Assembly (NCBI RefSeq): GCF_003937945.1 | Contig: NZ_RSEC01000059.1 | Location: 479,422-543,421 of the forward strand | Length of the DNA stretch: 64,000 nt | Direction of reading: 5' to 3' | Source of the DNA: Amycolatopsis eburnea | GTDB taxonomy: Bacteria > Actinomycetota > Actinomycetes > Mycobacteriales > Pseudonocardiaceae | Shown: positions 40,526 through 48,530 of the stretch, piece after piece | How positions within the stretch are numbered: position 1 is the stretch's first letter | Layout of the letters: the number at the start of each line of letters is the position of its first letter | The notes under the pieces: model-generated | Seen by the model: only the letters and a program-made list of their open reading frames with translations | Database searches by the model: none | Told to the model about the DNA's origin: nothing | Translations under genes and position numbers: made by a program

Positions 40526-41698
40526 GTGACGACGCTGTCTCGTGCTCTGCGCGCGGTTGTCCTGCTCGCCGCACTGGTCCTGGGCTTCGCGGCCCCCGTC
40601 GCCGCCGCGCCCGCGGCGGCCTTCAAGGTGCTGGTGTTCTCCAAGACCACCGGGTTCCGCCACGACTCCATCCCCGCCGGGATCGCCGCGATCCGGGAAC
40701 TGGGGCAGCAGAACGGCTTCGCGGTGGACGCCACCGAGGACGACTCCACGTTCACCGACGCCGGCCTGGCCCCGTACGCCGCCGTCGTCTTCCTCTCCAC
40801 GACCGGCGACCCGGTCGGCACGCAGGCCGGGAAGGACGCCTTCCGGCGGTACATCGAGCACGGCGGCGGGTTCGCCGGCGTCCACGCCGCGTCCGACAGC
40901 GGCTACGACTGGACGTGGTACGGCCAGCTGGTCGGGGCCTACTTCAAGCAGCACCCGGCGCAGCAGAACGCGCTCGTGAAGGTGGAAGACGCGAACCACC
41001 CGTCCACGCAGGGGTTGCCGGCGCAGTACACCCACTTCGACGAGTGGTACGACTTCCGGGCGAACCCGCGCCCGTCGGTCCACGTCCTGACCACTGTGGA
41101 CGAATCGAGCTACTCGGGTGGCACGATGGGCGCGGACCACCCCACCACGTGGTGCCACGACTTCGACGGCGGCCGGGCCTGGTACACCGCCATGGGCCAC
41201 ACGATCGAAAGTTTCGGCGAAGCGAACTTCCGGCACCTGCTGCTGGGCGGGATCCGGACCGCGGCCGGTGCCGTCGCCGCCGACTGCTCGGTCACCACGA
41301 CACCGCCGCCGTCGGGCAAGCAGATCGTGGGCGCGCAGTCGGGCCGGTGCGTGGAGGTGCCGAACGCCTCGACGGTCAACGGCACGCAGGTGCAGCTGCG
41401 GGACTGCGTGGCGGGCCAGGCGAACCAGACGTGGACCTACACCGCGGCCAAGCAGCTGACGGTGTACGGGAACAAGTGCCTGGACGCTTCCGGCCGCGGT
41501 ACGGCCAACGGCACGCCGGTGATCATCTGGGACTGCACCGGGCAATCCAATCAGCAGTGGAATGTTAGCGCGAACACGATTACCGGTGTCCAGTCGAACC
41601 TCTGCCTGGACGCCTCGGGCCGCGGCACGGCCAACGGCACCAAGATCATCCTCTGGTCCTGCAGCGGGCAGGCCAACCAGCAGTGGACCCTGCGCTGA
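40526..41698 (+). CDS. secreted ThuA-domain protein with CBM13
   Basis: Exported protein of 390 aa: signal peptide to about residue 28, ThuA (class I glutamine amidotransferase-like) domain 32-250, linker with TTTPPPSG, CBM13 264-390. Typical ThuA segments are KTTGFRHDSIPAGIAAIREL, GGFAGVHAASDS, and HPTTWCHDFDGGRAWYTAMGH. Function of secreted ThuA proteins is not settled; the name comes from trehalose utilisation in rhizobia. The GTG start has GAGGAG six bases ahead. The next gene, a PQQ-type sugar dehydrogenase, carries a closely similar CBM13; in some bacteria these domains are joined in one protein. Confidence 0.88.
   Translation: MTTLSRALRAVVLLAALVLGFAAPVAAAPAAAFKVLVFSKTTGFRHDSIPAGIAAIRELGQQNGFAVDATEDDSTFTDAGLAPYAAVVFLSTTGDPVGTQAGKDAFRRYIEHGGGFAGVHAASDSGYDWTWYGQLVGAYFKQHPAQQNALVKVEDANHPSTQGLPAQYTHFDEWYDFRANPRPSVHVLTTVDESSYSGGTMGADHPTTWCHDFDGGRAWYTAMGHTIESFGEANFRHLLLGGIRTAAGAVAADCSVTTTPPPSGKQIVGAQSGRCVEVPNASTVNGTQVQLRDCVAGQANQTWTYTAAKQLTVYGNKCLDASGRGTANGTPVIIWDCTGQSNQQWNVSANTITGVQSNLCLDASGRGTANGTKIILWSCSGQANQQWTLR
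41563..41576. promoter_or_regulatory. intragenic near-match to the LacI operator
   Basis: TGTTAGCGCGAACA differs at one base from TGTTAGCGCTAACA, the site ahead of the GH54 gene at 48531. It lies inside the CBM13 part of the ThuA gene, 152 bases before the sugar dehydrogenase start. The surrounding codons use GTT and ATT, which are rare in this window. Confidence 0.35.
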
Positions 41699-41727
41699 AC
41701 CACCCGGCTGCTTCGAGGAGACCTGTC

Positions 41728-44589
41728 ATGTCCGGATTTTCCGCGCTGCGCCGCGGCGCGCTGGCGGTGGCCGCGGTGGTGGCCGCCGCGCTGGTTCCCG
41801 TCCTCGCGACCCCCTCGGGCCAGGCCGCCGCGGCCCTGCCACCCGACTCGAAGTTCCAGAAGGTCACCCTGCACACCGAGACGTCCAACCCGATGGCGCT
41901 GGACGTCGCCCCGGACGGGCGCGTGTTCTACATCGACCGCCTCGGGGACGTGAAGGTCGTCAAGCCGAACGGCACCGCGGTCCTCGCGACGCACCTCGAC
42001 GTCTTCACGGCCAACGAGTCCGGCGGGCTCAACATCGCGCTGGACCCCGGTTTCGCGACGAACCAATGGGTGTACGTCTACTACTCGCCGAACAACGCCG
42101 GCAACGTCGACCGGCTGAGCCGCTTCACCGTCACCGGCGACACGATCGACCGGTCGACCGAGAAGGTCGTGCTGGACGTGCCGGTGCAGCGCGCCGAATG
42201 CTGCCACCACGGCGCGGGGATGGTCATCGACAAGAAGAACGGCAACCTGTGGCTGTCGCTGGGGGACAACACCAACCCGTTCGCCTCCGACGGCTACAGC
42301 CCGCTCGACCGGCGGTCCGGGCGCGCGTACTGGGACGCCGAACGCACCGCGGGCAACACCAACAGCCTGTCCGGCAAGGTGTTGCGGATCCACCCGGAGT
42401 CCAACGGCACCTACACGATCCCCTCGGGCAACCTGTTCCCGCCCGGAACGGCGAACACCCGCCCGGAGATCTACACGATGGGTGAGCGCAACCCGTTTCG
42501 GATGGGCCTCGACCCGAAGACCGGCTACCCCCTGGTCGCCAACTACGGCCCGGACGCGCCGAACGCCAGCTCGACCCGCGGCCCGCAGAACACCGTGGAA
42601 TGGGACGTCGTCAGCCAACCCGGAAACGCGGGCTGGCCGTTCTGCATCGGCCCCAACCTGCCCTACAACCAGTACGACTTCGCCACCGGCACCTCCGGCG
42701 CGAAGTTCGACTGCGCCGGCGGCCCCACCAACAGCTCGCCGAACAACACCGGCCTGACCAAGCTGCCGCCGGCCATCCCCGCGCAGGTGTACTACCACTA
42801 CACCGCCGACCCCGCGCACTTCCCGCAGCTGTCCGGCGGCGCGCCGATGGCCGGTCCCGTCTACCGGTACGACCCGAACCTCTCCTCCACCCGCAAGTGG
42901 CCGGTGGACTTCGACGGGCGGGCGGTCTTCGCCGAGTGGAACACCAGCTCGATGTACACCTTCCAGCTCGACAGCGCCGGCACGAACGTCACCTCGATCG
43001 ACCCGCTGCTGCCGTCGGTGAAGTTCAACCGGCCGATGGACTTCAAGTTCGGCCCGGACGGCGCCCTCTACATCATCGAATGGGGCACCGGGTACGGCGG
43101 CGGCAACAGCGACGCGTCCATCGACCGGGTCGACTACCTCGGCGGGGGCTCCGCCGCACCGGTCGCGAAGGCGGCCGCGGACCGCACCAGCGGGCCGGCG
43201 CCGCTCACCGTGAACTTCTCCAGCGCCGGCTCGGCCGACCCGGGCGGCTCGGCGTTGCGCTACAGCTGGAACTTCGGCGACGGCACCACGTCCACCGCGG
43301 CGAACCCGAGCCACACCTACGCCGCCGGCAACTACACCGCCGTGCTCACCGTGACCAACTCGGCCGGGGCCACCGGCACCGCGAGCGTCGCGATCACCGC
43401 GGGCAACACGGCGCCGTCGGTCACCATCACGACCCCACCGACCGGCGGGCTGTTCGAGTGGGGCGACAAGGTGCGCTTCGCCGTCACGGTCACCGATCCC
43501 GAGGACGGGACGATCGACTGTTCGCAGGTCACCATCCAGGCCTACCTCGGCCACGACGAGCACGGGCACCCGCTCGACCAGTACCACGGCTGCACCGCCG
43601 ACGTGCAGACCACGCTTTCCTCGGGGCACAGCGAAAACGACAACATCTTCTACGTCGTCGAAGCGTCCTACACCGACAAGGGCGGCGCCGGGGGAGCGGG
43701 CCCGATCACCACCCGCGCCCAGGCGATCCTGCAACCCGAGATGAAGCAGGCCGAGTTCTTCACCGCCACCGGCCGCACCGCGGACGGGAAGGGCACCGAC
43801 ACCCCGGGCGTCACCGTGGAGGCCGCCACCGACCCGACGGGCGGCGGCAGCAGCGCGGCGTTCGTCCAGGACGGCGACTGGTGGTCGGTCGACCCGATCG
43901 CACTGGACAACATCACCGGGCTGCACGTCCGGGCCTCCTCGGGCGGCTCCGGCGGCACGCTCGAGGTGCGCCGCAACGCACCGGACGGCGCACTGGTCAC
44001 CTCGGTGCCGATCACCGGCACCGGCGGCTGGCAGAACTGGCAGGACTTCGCGGTCACCCTGGCGAGCCCGCCGACCGGCACCGGCAAGCTCTACTTCGTG
44101 GCCCGCAACCCCGCCGGCCAGAGCGGCGCCGCCTACTTGTTCAACGTCAACTGGGTGCACTTCACCGGCGCCGGCGTCGGCCAGCCAGGCACCCCGGCCG
44201 CGGGCAAGCAGATCGTGGGGACGCAGTCCGGCCGGTGCGTCGAGGTGCCGAACTCCTCGACGGCCAACGGGACCCAGGTCCAGCTGCGCGACTGCGGCAG
44301 CCAGGCCGCCAACCAGCTGTGGACCTACACCAGCGGGAAGCAGCTGGTGGTCTACGGGAACAAGTGCCTGGACGCGTCCGGGCAGGGCACGGCCAACGGC
44401 ACGCAGGTCATCATCTGGGACTGCCACAACCAGGCGAACCAGCAGTGGAACGTCAACGCCAACGGCACCATCACCGGCGTCCAGTCGGGGTTGTGCGTCG
44501 ACGCGAACGCCCAGGGCACGGCCAACGGCACGAAGATCATCCTCTGGTCCTGCGGCGGCCAGGCCAACCAGCAGTGGAGCCTGCGATGA
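41728..44589 (+). CDS. secreted PQQ-type sugar dehydrogenase with PKD, CBM6-like and CBM13 modules
   Basis: Exported multidomain oxidoreductase of 953 aa. The signal peptide ends near residue 38. A six-bladed glucose/sorbosone dehydrogenase-type propeller covers about 45-475 (ECCHHGAGMVID, YTMGERNPFRMGLDP, FKFGPDGALYIIEWG). A PKD domain covers about 480-565 (YSWNFGDGTTST), then an Ig-like segment with EWGDKVRFAVTVTDPEDG, a CBM6-like module about 690-815, and a CBM13 about 825-953. Expected role: extracellular oxidation of sugars bound on the polymer surface, using PQQ. The start is ATG 41728 behind GAGGAG. The stop overlaps the next start as ATGA. Confidence 0.9.
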   Translation: MSGFSALRRGALAVAAVVAAALVPVLATPSGQAAAALPPDSKFQKVTLHTETSNPMALDVAPDGRVFYIDRLGDVKVVKPNGTAVLATHLDVFTANESGGLNIALDPGFATNQWVYVYYSPNNAGNVDRLSRFTVTGDTIDRSTEKVVLDVPVQRAECCHHGAGMVIDKKNGNLWLSLGDNTNPFASDGYSPLDRRSGRAYWDAERTAGNTNSLSGKVLRIHPESNGTYTIPSGNLFPPGTANTRPEIYTMGERNPFRMGLDPKTGYPLVANYGPDAPNASSTRGPQNTVEWDVVSQPGNAGWPFCIGPNLPYNQYDFATGTSGAKFDCAGGPTNSSPNNTGLTKLPPAIPAQVYYHYTADPAHFPQLSGGAPMAGPVYRYDPNLSSTRKWPVDFDGRAVFAEWNTSSMYTFQLDSAGTNVTSIDPLLPSVKFNRPMDFKFGPDGALYIIEWGTGYGGGNSDASIDRVDYLGGGSAAPVAKAAADRTSGPAPLTVNFSSAGSADPGGSALRYSWNFGDGTTSTAANPSHTYAAGNYTAVLTVTNSAGATGTASVAITAGNTAPSVTITTPPTGGLFEWGDKVRFAVTVTDPEDGTIDCSQVTIQAYLGHDEHGHPLDQYHGCTADVQTTLSSGHSENDNIFYVVEASYTDKGGAGGAGPITTRAQAILQPEMKQAEFFTATGRTADGKGTDTPGVTVEAATDPTGGGSSAAFVQDGDWWSVDPIALDNITGLHVRASSGGSGGTLEVRRNAPDGALVTSVPITGTGGWQNWQDFAVTLASPPTGTGKLYFVARNPAGQSGAAYLFNVNWVHFTGAGVGQPGTPAAGKQIVGTQSGRCVEVPNSSTANGTQVQLRDCGSQAANQLWTYTSGKQLVVYGNKCLDASGQGTANGTQVIIWDCHNQANQQWNVNANGTITGVQSGLCVDANAQGTANGTKIILWSCGGQANQQWSLR

Positions 44590-46031
44590 AACACGGTCCG
44601 GAGCGTTCCCCCGGTGTCCTGAATGAGTCATTCAGGACCTCCGAAGACCTGAATGACTCATTCAAGACGTTCGGCGCGCGGGGTGGCGGCAGGCGGGGCC
44701 GACTGCGTGGCCTCGTCGGAGCCCTCGCGTTCCTCCTCCTCGTGCCCCTCGTGGCGGTGTTCGCGACCGCCGCGCCGGCCGAGGCCGCCACGCTGACCCG
44801 CGTCACCGGGTTCGGCGCCAACCCGACCAACCTCGGCATGTACCTGTACGTGCCGGACAACGTGGCGCCCAAACCGGCCCTGCTCGTGCTGGTGCACTAC
44901 TGCAGCGGTTCGGCGAGCGCGATCTTCAACGGCAACGGGCACGACTACGCGACGGCGGCCGACCGCTACGGCTACCTCGTCGTCGTCCCCGAAGCGACCC
45001 GCGACGGCCACTGCTTCGACGTGTCCACCAAAGCGGGCCTGACCCGCGACGGCGGCAGTGACAGCACCGGCATCATGGCGATGGTCGCCTGGACCCGCCA
45101 GCACTACAACGTGGACCCGGGCCGCATCGTCGTGAGCGGCTTCTCCTCGGGCGCCATGATGACCAACGTCCTCGCCGCCGAATACCCCGACGTCTTCTCC
45201 GCCGGCGCGGCCTTCTCCGGCGTGCCCGCCGGCTGCTTCGCCACCACCGACGGCTCGCTCTGGAACAGCCAGTGCGCGGGCGGGAACGTCATCAAGACCG
45301 CGCAGCAGTGGGCCGACCAGGCCCACGCCATGTACCCCGGCTACTCCGGCGGCTACCCGCGGATGCAGCTGTGGCACGGCGACCAGGACACCACCTTGGC
45401 GTACCCGAACTACGGCGAAGAGATCAAGCAGTGGACCGCGCTGCGCGGGCTGGGCCAGACGCCGTCGGCCACCGACCACCCGCAGTCGTCGTGGACCCGG
45501 AACCGCTACGGCGGCACCGGCACCCAGGCGCCCGTCGAGGGCATCACGATCGCGGGGACCGGCCACACCCTGCCCCAGGCCGGGATGCTCGCGTACGCCA
45601 TCTCCTTCCTCGGCCTCGACGCCGGTGGGAGCACGGCCACCGGCGCGCCGGTGCGGTCGGTGGCCGCGGGCCGGTGCCTGGACGTGCCGGGCCAGTCGAC
45701 CACCCAGGGCACGCGCCTGCAGGTCTGGGACTGCCACGGCGGCGCGAACCAGACGTGGACGGCCACGGCGGCCGGGGAGCTGACCGTCTACTCCGGTGGC
45801 TCGCTGCGCTGCCTCGACGCCGAGGGCGCCGGGACCGCGCCCGGCACGGCCGCGATCATCTGGGCCTGCCACGGCGGCGCCAACCAGAAGTGGCGGATCG
45901 GCTCCGACGGCACCATCACCGGGACGCAGTCGGGGCTCTGCCTGGAACTCGCGGGCGCGACCGGGAACGGCACCGCCGTCCGGCTCGGGACCTGCACGCA
46001 CGCCACCACCCAGCAATGGACCCGGAACTGA
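44586..46031 (+). CDS. secreted CE1/PHB-depolymerase-type esterase with CBM13
   Basis: Esterase of 481 aa with an unusual N-terminus: residues 1-44 are hydrophilic and include peptide encoded by a family A repeat (VLNESFRTSEDLNDSFKT), before the signal-peptide core LVGALAFLLLVPLVAVFATA. The ATG overlaps the preceding stop, and no other ATG, GTG or TTG lies in frame before the hydrophobic core. The catalytic domain has GFSSG with Ser187, LVHYCSG, and the histidine in IAGTGHTLP, the pattern of polyhydroxybutyrate-depolymerase-like acetylxylan or feruloyl esterases. The CBM13 is the last 125 residues. Substrate by context: ester groups on xylan. Confidence 0.88.
   Translation: MKHGPERSPGVLNESFRTSEDLNDSFKTFGARGGGRRGRLRGLVGALAFLLLVPLVAVFATAAPAEAATLTRVTGFGANPTNLGMYLYVPDNVAPKPALLVLVHYCSGSASAIFNGNGHDYATAADRYGYLVVVPEATRDGHCFDVSTKAGLTRDGGSDSTGIMAMVAWTRQHYNVDPGRIVVSGFSSGAMMTNVLAAEYPDVFSAGAAFSGVPAGCFATTDGSLWNSQCAGGNVIKTAQQWADQAHAMYPGYSGGYPRMQLWHGDQDTTLAYPNYGEEIKQWTALRGLGQTPSATDHPQSSWTRNRYGGTGTQAPVEGITIAGTGHTLPQAGMLAYAISFLGLDAGGSTATGAPVRSVAAGRCLDVPGQSTTQGTRLQVWDCHGGANQTWTATAAGELTVYSGGSLRCLDAEGAGTAPGTAAIIWACHGGANQKWRIGSDGTITGTQSGLCLELAGATGNGTAVRLGTCTHATTQQWTRN
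44616..44668 (+). repeat. family A palindromic repeat, copy 2, inside a coding sequence
   Basis: Same 53-base unit as copies 1 and 3 with two base changes: the left arm starts GTCCTGAAT and the right arm has GAC in place of GAG. It lies in frame within the esterase gene at 44586 and encodes about residues 11-28. The unit length of 53 plus flanks keeps the frame open on the plus strand in all three copies. Confidence 0.88.
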
Positions 46032-46052
46032 CCGGGGAAAGGAGCGCACGCG

Positions 46053-47405
46053 ATGAGGTTCAGACGTCTGCTCGCGTCGGCCGCGATCGGGGCGCTGCTG
46101 ATGACGCCCGCGATCGGCACCGCCCAGGCCGCCGTCCCCCGTGCGGCGGCGGCAGGCACCGCGGGGTGCGGGACCGCTCCCGGCCTGGCCAGCGGTAGCC
46201 ACACGATCTCCAGCGGCGGCCAGAACCGCAGCTACATCCTGCGGGTGCCGTCCAACTACGACAGCTCCCACCCGTACCGGCTGTTCGTCGGGCTGCACTG
46301 GCGCGGCGGCACGGCCAACGACGTCGACTCCGGCGGGACCGACGGCTACAACTGGTCGTACTACGGCCTCCGGCGCCTCGCCGACAGCGCGGGCAACACC
46401 ACGATCTTCGTGGCGCCCCAGGGCAACGGCAACGGCTGGGCCAACCCGGGCGGCCAGGACGTCACCTTCATCGACGACCTGCTGAGGCAGCTCGAGGCGG
46501 CGTTGTGCGTCGACACGTCCCAGGTCTTCGCGGGCGGCTTCAGCTACGGCGGGGCGATGAGCTACGCGCTCGCCTGCGCGCGGCCGTCGGTCTTCCGCGC
46601 GGTCGCCGTCTACTCCGGGGCCAACCTCAGCGGGTGCAGCGGCGGCACCCAGCCGGTCGCGTACATCGGCATGCACGGCATCGGGGACAACGTCCTGCCC
46701 ATCGCGTCCGGCCGCGCGCTGCGCGACCAGTTCGTCCGGAACAACGGGTGCGCCGCGCAGAACCCGCCGGAGCCCTCGAGCGGCAGCCACACCCACATCG
46801 TCACGGCGTACTCCGGCTGCCGGGCCGGCTACCCGGTGGTCTGGGCCGCGTTCGACGGCGGCCACGACCCCGGCCCGCGCGACGGGTGCACCTGCAGCGG
46901 CTGGCAGACCTGGACGTCGGGCGAGGTCTGGAAGTTCTTCACGCAGTTCGGCTCCTCGACGCCGCCGTCCGGGTCGCCGGTTCAGGTCGGGGTGAACTAC
47001 ACCCTGGCGGCCGAGCACAGCGGCAAGCTCCTGGACATCAGCGGCGTCTCCACCGCGGCCGGCGCCCTGCTGCAGCAGTGGACGGCCACCGGCGGGCAGA
47101 ACCAGCAGTTCGACTTCCTCGACTCCGGCGACGGCTACTACCGCGTCCGCGCGCGCCACAGCGGCCTGGTGCTCCAGGTGGCCGGGTCGGGCACCGGCGC
47201 GGACATCAGCCAGCAGCCGGACTCCGGGGCCGCCGCCCAGCAGTGGCGCGTGGCCGACCTGGGTGGCGGCGTCGTCGGCCTGGTCAACCGCTTGAGCGGT
47301 CTGACGATGGACGTCTGGGGCGCCTCGACCGCCGACGGCGCGCGGATCTCCCAGTGGACGGCCACCGGAGGGGCCAACCAGCGGTTCCGGCTTCAGCGCG
47401 CCTGA
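46053..47405 (+). CDS. secreted CE1/feruloyl-esterase-like protein with ricin-type lectin module
   Basis: Exported alpha/beta hydrolase of 450 aa. Signal peptide to about residue 27, catalytic domain about 35-300 with GGFSYGG (Ser164), and HWRGGTANDVDSGG and GCTCSGWQTWTSGEVWKFF segments like those of CE1 feruloyl and acetylxylan esterases. The C-terminal module (about 320-450) is a ricin-B-like lectin with QQW-type repeats but lacks the paired cysteines of the other CBM13 modules here. GGAAAGGAG precedes the ATG. It follows the previous esterase by 21 bases and precedes the LacI gene. Confidence 0.88.
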   Translation: MRFRRLLASAAIGALLMTPAIGTAQAAVPRAAAAGTAGCGTAPGLASGSHTISSGGQNRSYILRVPSNYDSSHPYRLFVGLHWRGGTANDVDSGGTDGYNWSYYGLRRLADSAGNTTIFVAPQGNGNGWANPGGQDVTFIDDLLRQLEAALCVDTSQVFAGGFSYGGAMSYALACARPSVFRAVAVYSGANLSGCSGGTQPVAYIGMHGIGDNVLPIASGRALRDQFVRNNGCAAQNPPEPSSGSHTHIVTAYSGCRAGYPVVWAAFDGGHDPGPRDGCTCSGWQTWTSGEVWKFFTQFGSSTPPSGSPVQVGVNYTLAAEHSGKLLDISGVSTAAGALLQQWTATGGQNQQFDFLDSGDGYYRVRARHSGLVLQVAGSGTGADISQQPDSGAAAQQWRVADLGGGVVGLVNRLSGLTMDVWGASTADGARISQWTATGGANQRFRLQRA

Positions 47406-47474
47406 CCTGCCCGCTGACCGGCGGTATCCTCCATCGAGCCCTTGCAGAGACAACGAAGTCTTGGGAGAGCGAAC

Positions 47475-48494
47475 GTGTCGTCCGTCGAGTTGCCCCAGCT
47501 CCGTCCGACCCTGGCCGACGTCGCGCGGGCGGCCGGCGTGTCGACCGCCACCGCGTCCCGCGTGCTCAACGGTTTTCCGCGGGTCCGGCCGAAAACGCGC
47601 AAGCAGGTGGAGTCGGCGATGTCGGCTCTCGGGTACGCCCGGCAGAGAGCCGCGCGGGCGACCGCGGGCCGCACCGGCTCGGTCGCGCTGGTCGTGTGCG
47701 AGGAGGTGCTGCGGCTGTTCGCCGATCCGTTCTTCGCCCGCATCTCGGCCGGCGCGGGGAAGGAGCTGACCGAGGCGGGCCTGCAGCTCGTCCTGCTCAC
47801 CGTGCCCGCGACGGAGAACTACCAGGCCCCGGTGCTGCGGTACCTCGACGGCGGCCACGTCGACGGCGCCCTCGTCGTCGGCATGCACGGCCGCCGTCCG
47901 CTCGACCTGGACTGGCTCGGCATCCCGGTGGTGTTCGGCGGCCGCCCGGTCGGGGGCGGGGGCTGCTCGTCGTACGTCGACGTGGACAACCGGGGTGGCG
48001 CGCAGCGGGCCACCCAGCGCCTCATCGACGCCGGGCGGCGGACCGTGGCGACCATCGCCGGCCCCCAGGACATGACCGCGGGCGTGGACCGGCTGCTCGG
48101 CTACCGGCAGGCGGTGGTGGGCGCCGGGCAGGCCGACCGCGGCCTGGTGGTGTTCGGCGACTTCGGCCAGGCGTCCGGCGAGCACGCCACCACCCGGCTG
48201 CTGGACCGCAGGCCGAACGTCGACGCCATCTTCGCCGCCTCCGACATGATGGCGGTCGGCGCGCTGCGGGCCCTGCACCGCGCCGGCCGGCGGGTGCCCG
48301 GCGACGTGGCCGTCATCGGGTTCGACGACCTGCCGATCGGCCGCCGGACGGACCCGCCGCTCACCACCGTCCGCCAGCCGATCGAAGAGATGGGCGCCCG
48401 GATGACCGGCGAGCTGCTCGCGATGCTCGGCGGCTCGGCCGCGCCCCGCTGCGCCGTGCTGGACACCAAGCTCATCCTGCGCGCGACCGCTTGA
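47475..48494 (+). CDS. LacI-family transcriptional regulator
   Basis: LacI/GalR repressor of 339 aa. The helix-turn-helix is at residues 12-32 (TLADVARAAGVSTATASRVLN). The hinge continues into a periplasmic-binding-like effector domain (TGSVALVVCEE, VDGALVVGMHG, AVIGFDDLPIGRRTDPPLTTV). The GTG start lies behind GGGAG. A perfect operator TGTTAGCGCTAACA is 8 bases after its stop, and a second copy precedes the GH29 gene, so it is the likely controller of the secreted glycosidases and probably releases DNA on binding an oligosaccharide. Confidence 0.93.
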   Translation: MSSVELPQLRPTLADVARAAGVSTATASRVLNGFPRVRPKTRKQVESAMSALGYARQRAARATAGRTGSVALVVCEEVLRLFADPFFARISAGAGKELTEAGLQLVLLTVPATENYQAPVLRYLDGGHVDGALVVGMHGRRPLDLDWLGIPVVFGGRPVGGGGCSSYVDVDNRGGAQRATQRLIDAGRRTVATIAGPQDMTAGVDRLLGYRQAVVGAGQADRGLVVFGDFGQASGEHATTRLLDRRPNVDAIFAASDMMAVGALRALHRAGRRVPGDVAVIGFDDLPIGRRTDPPLTTVRQPIEEMGARMTGELLAMLGGSAAPRCAVLDTKLILRATA

Positions 48495-48501
48495 CCATTT
48501 C

Positions 48502-48515
48502 TGTTAGCGCTAACA
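48502..48515. promoter_or_regulatory. LacI-type operator ahead of the first GH54 gene
   Basis: TGTTAGCGCTAACA is a perfect 14-base palindrome with the central CG of LacI/GalR operators. It lies between the LacI stop and the AAGGAG of the GH54 gene, 15 bases before the GTG. Repression of GH54 by the adjacent LacI protein is strongly suggested. Confidence 0.75.
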
Positions 48516-48530
48516 TCCGAAGGAGAACCC

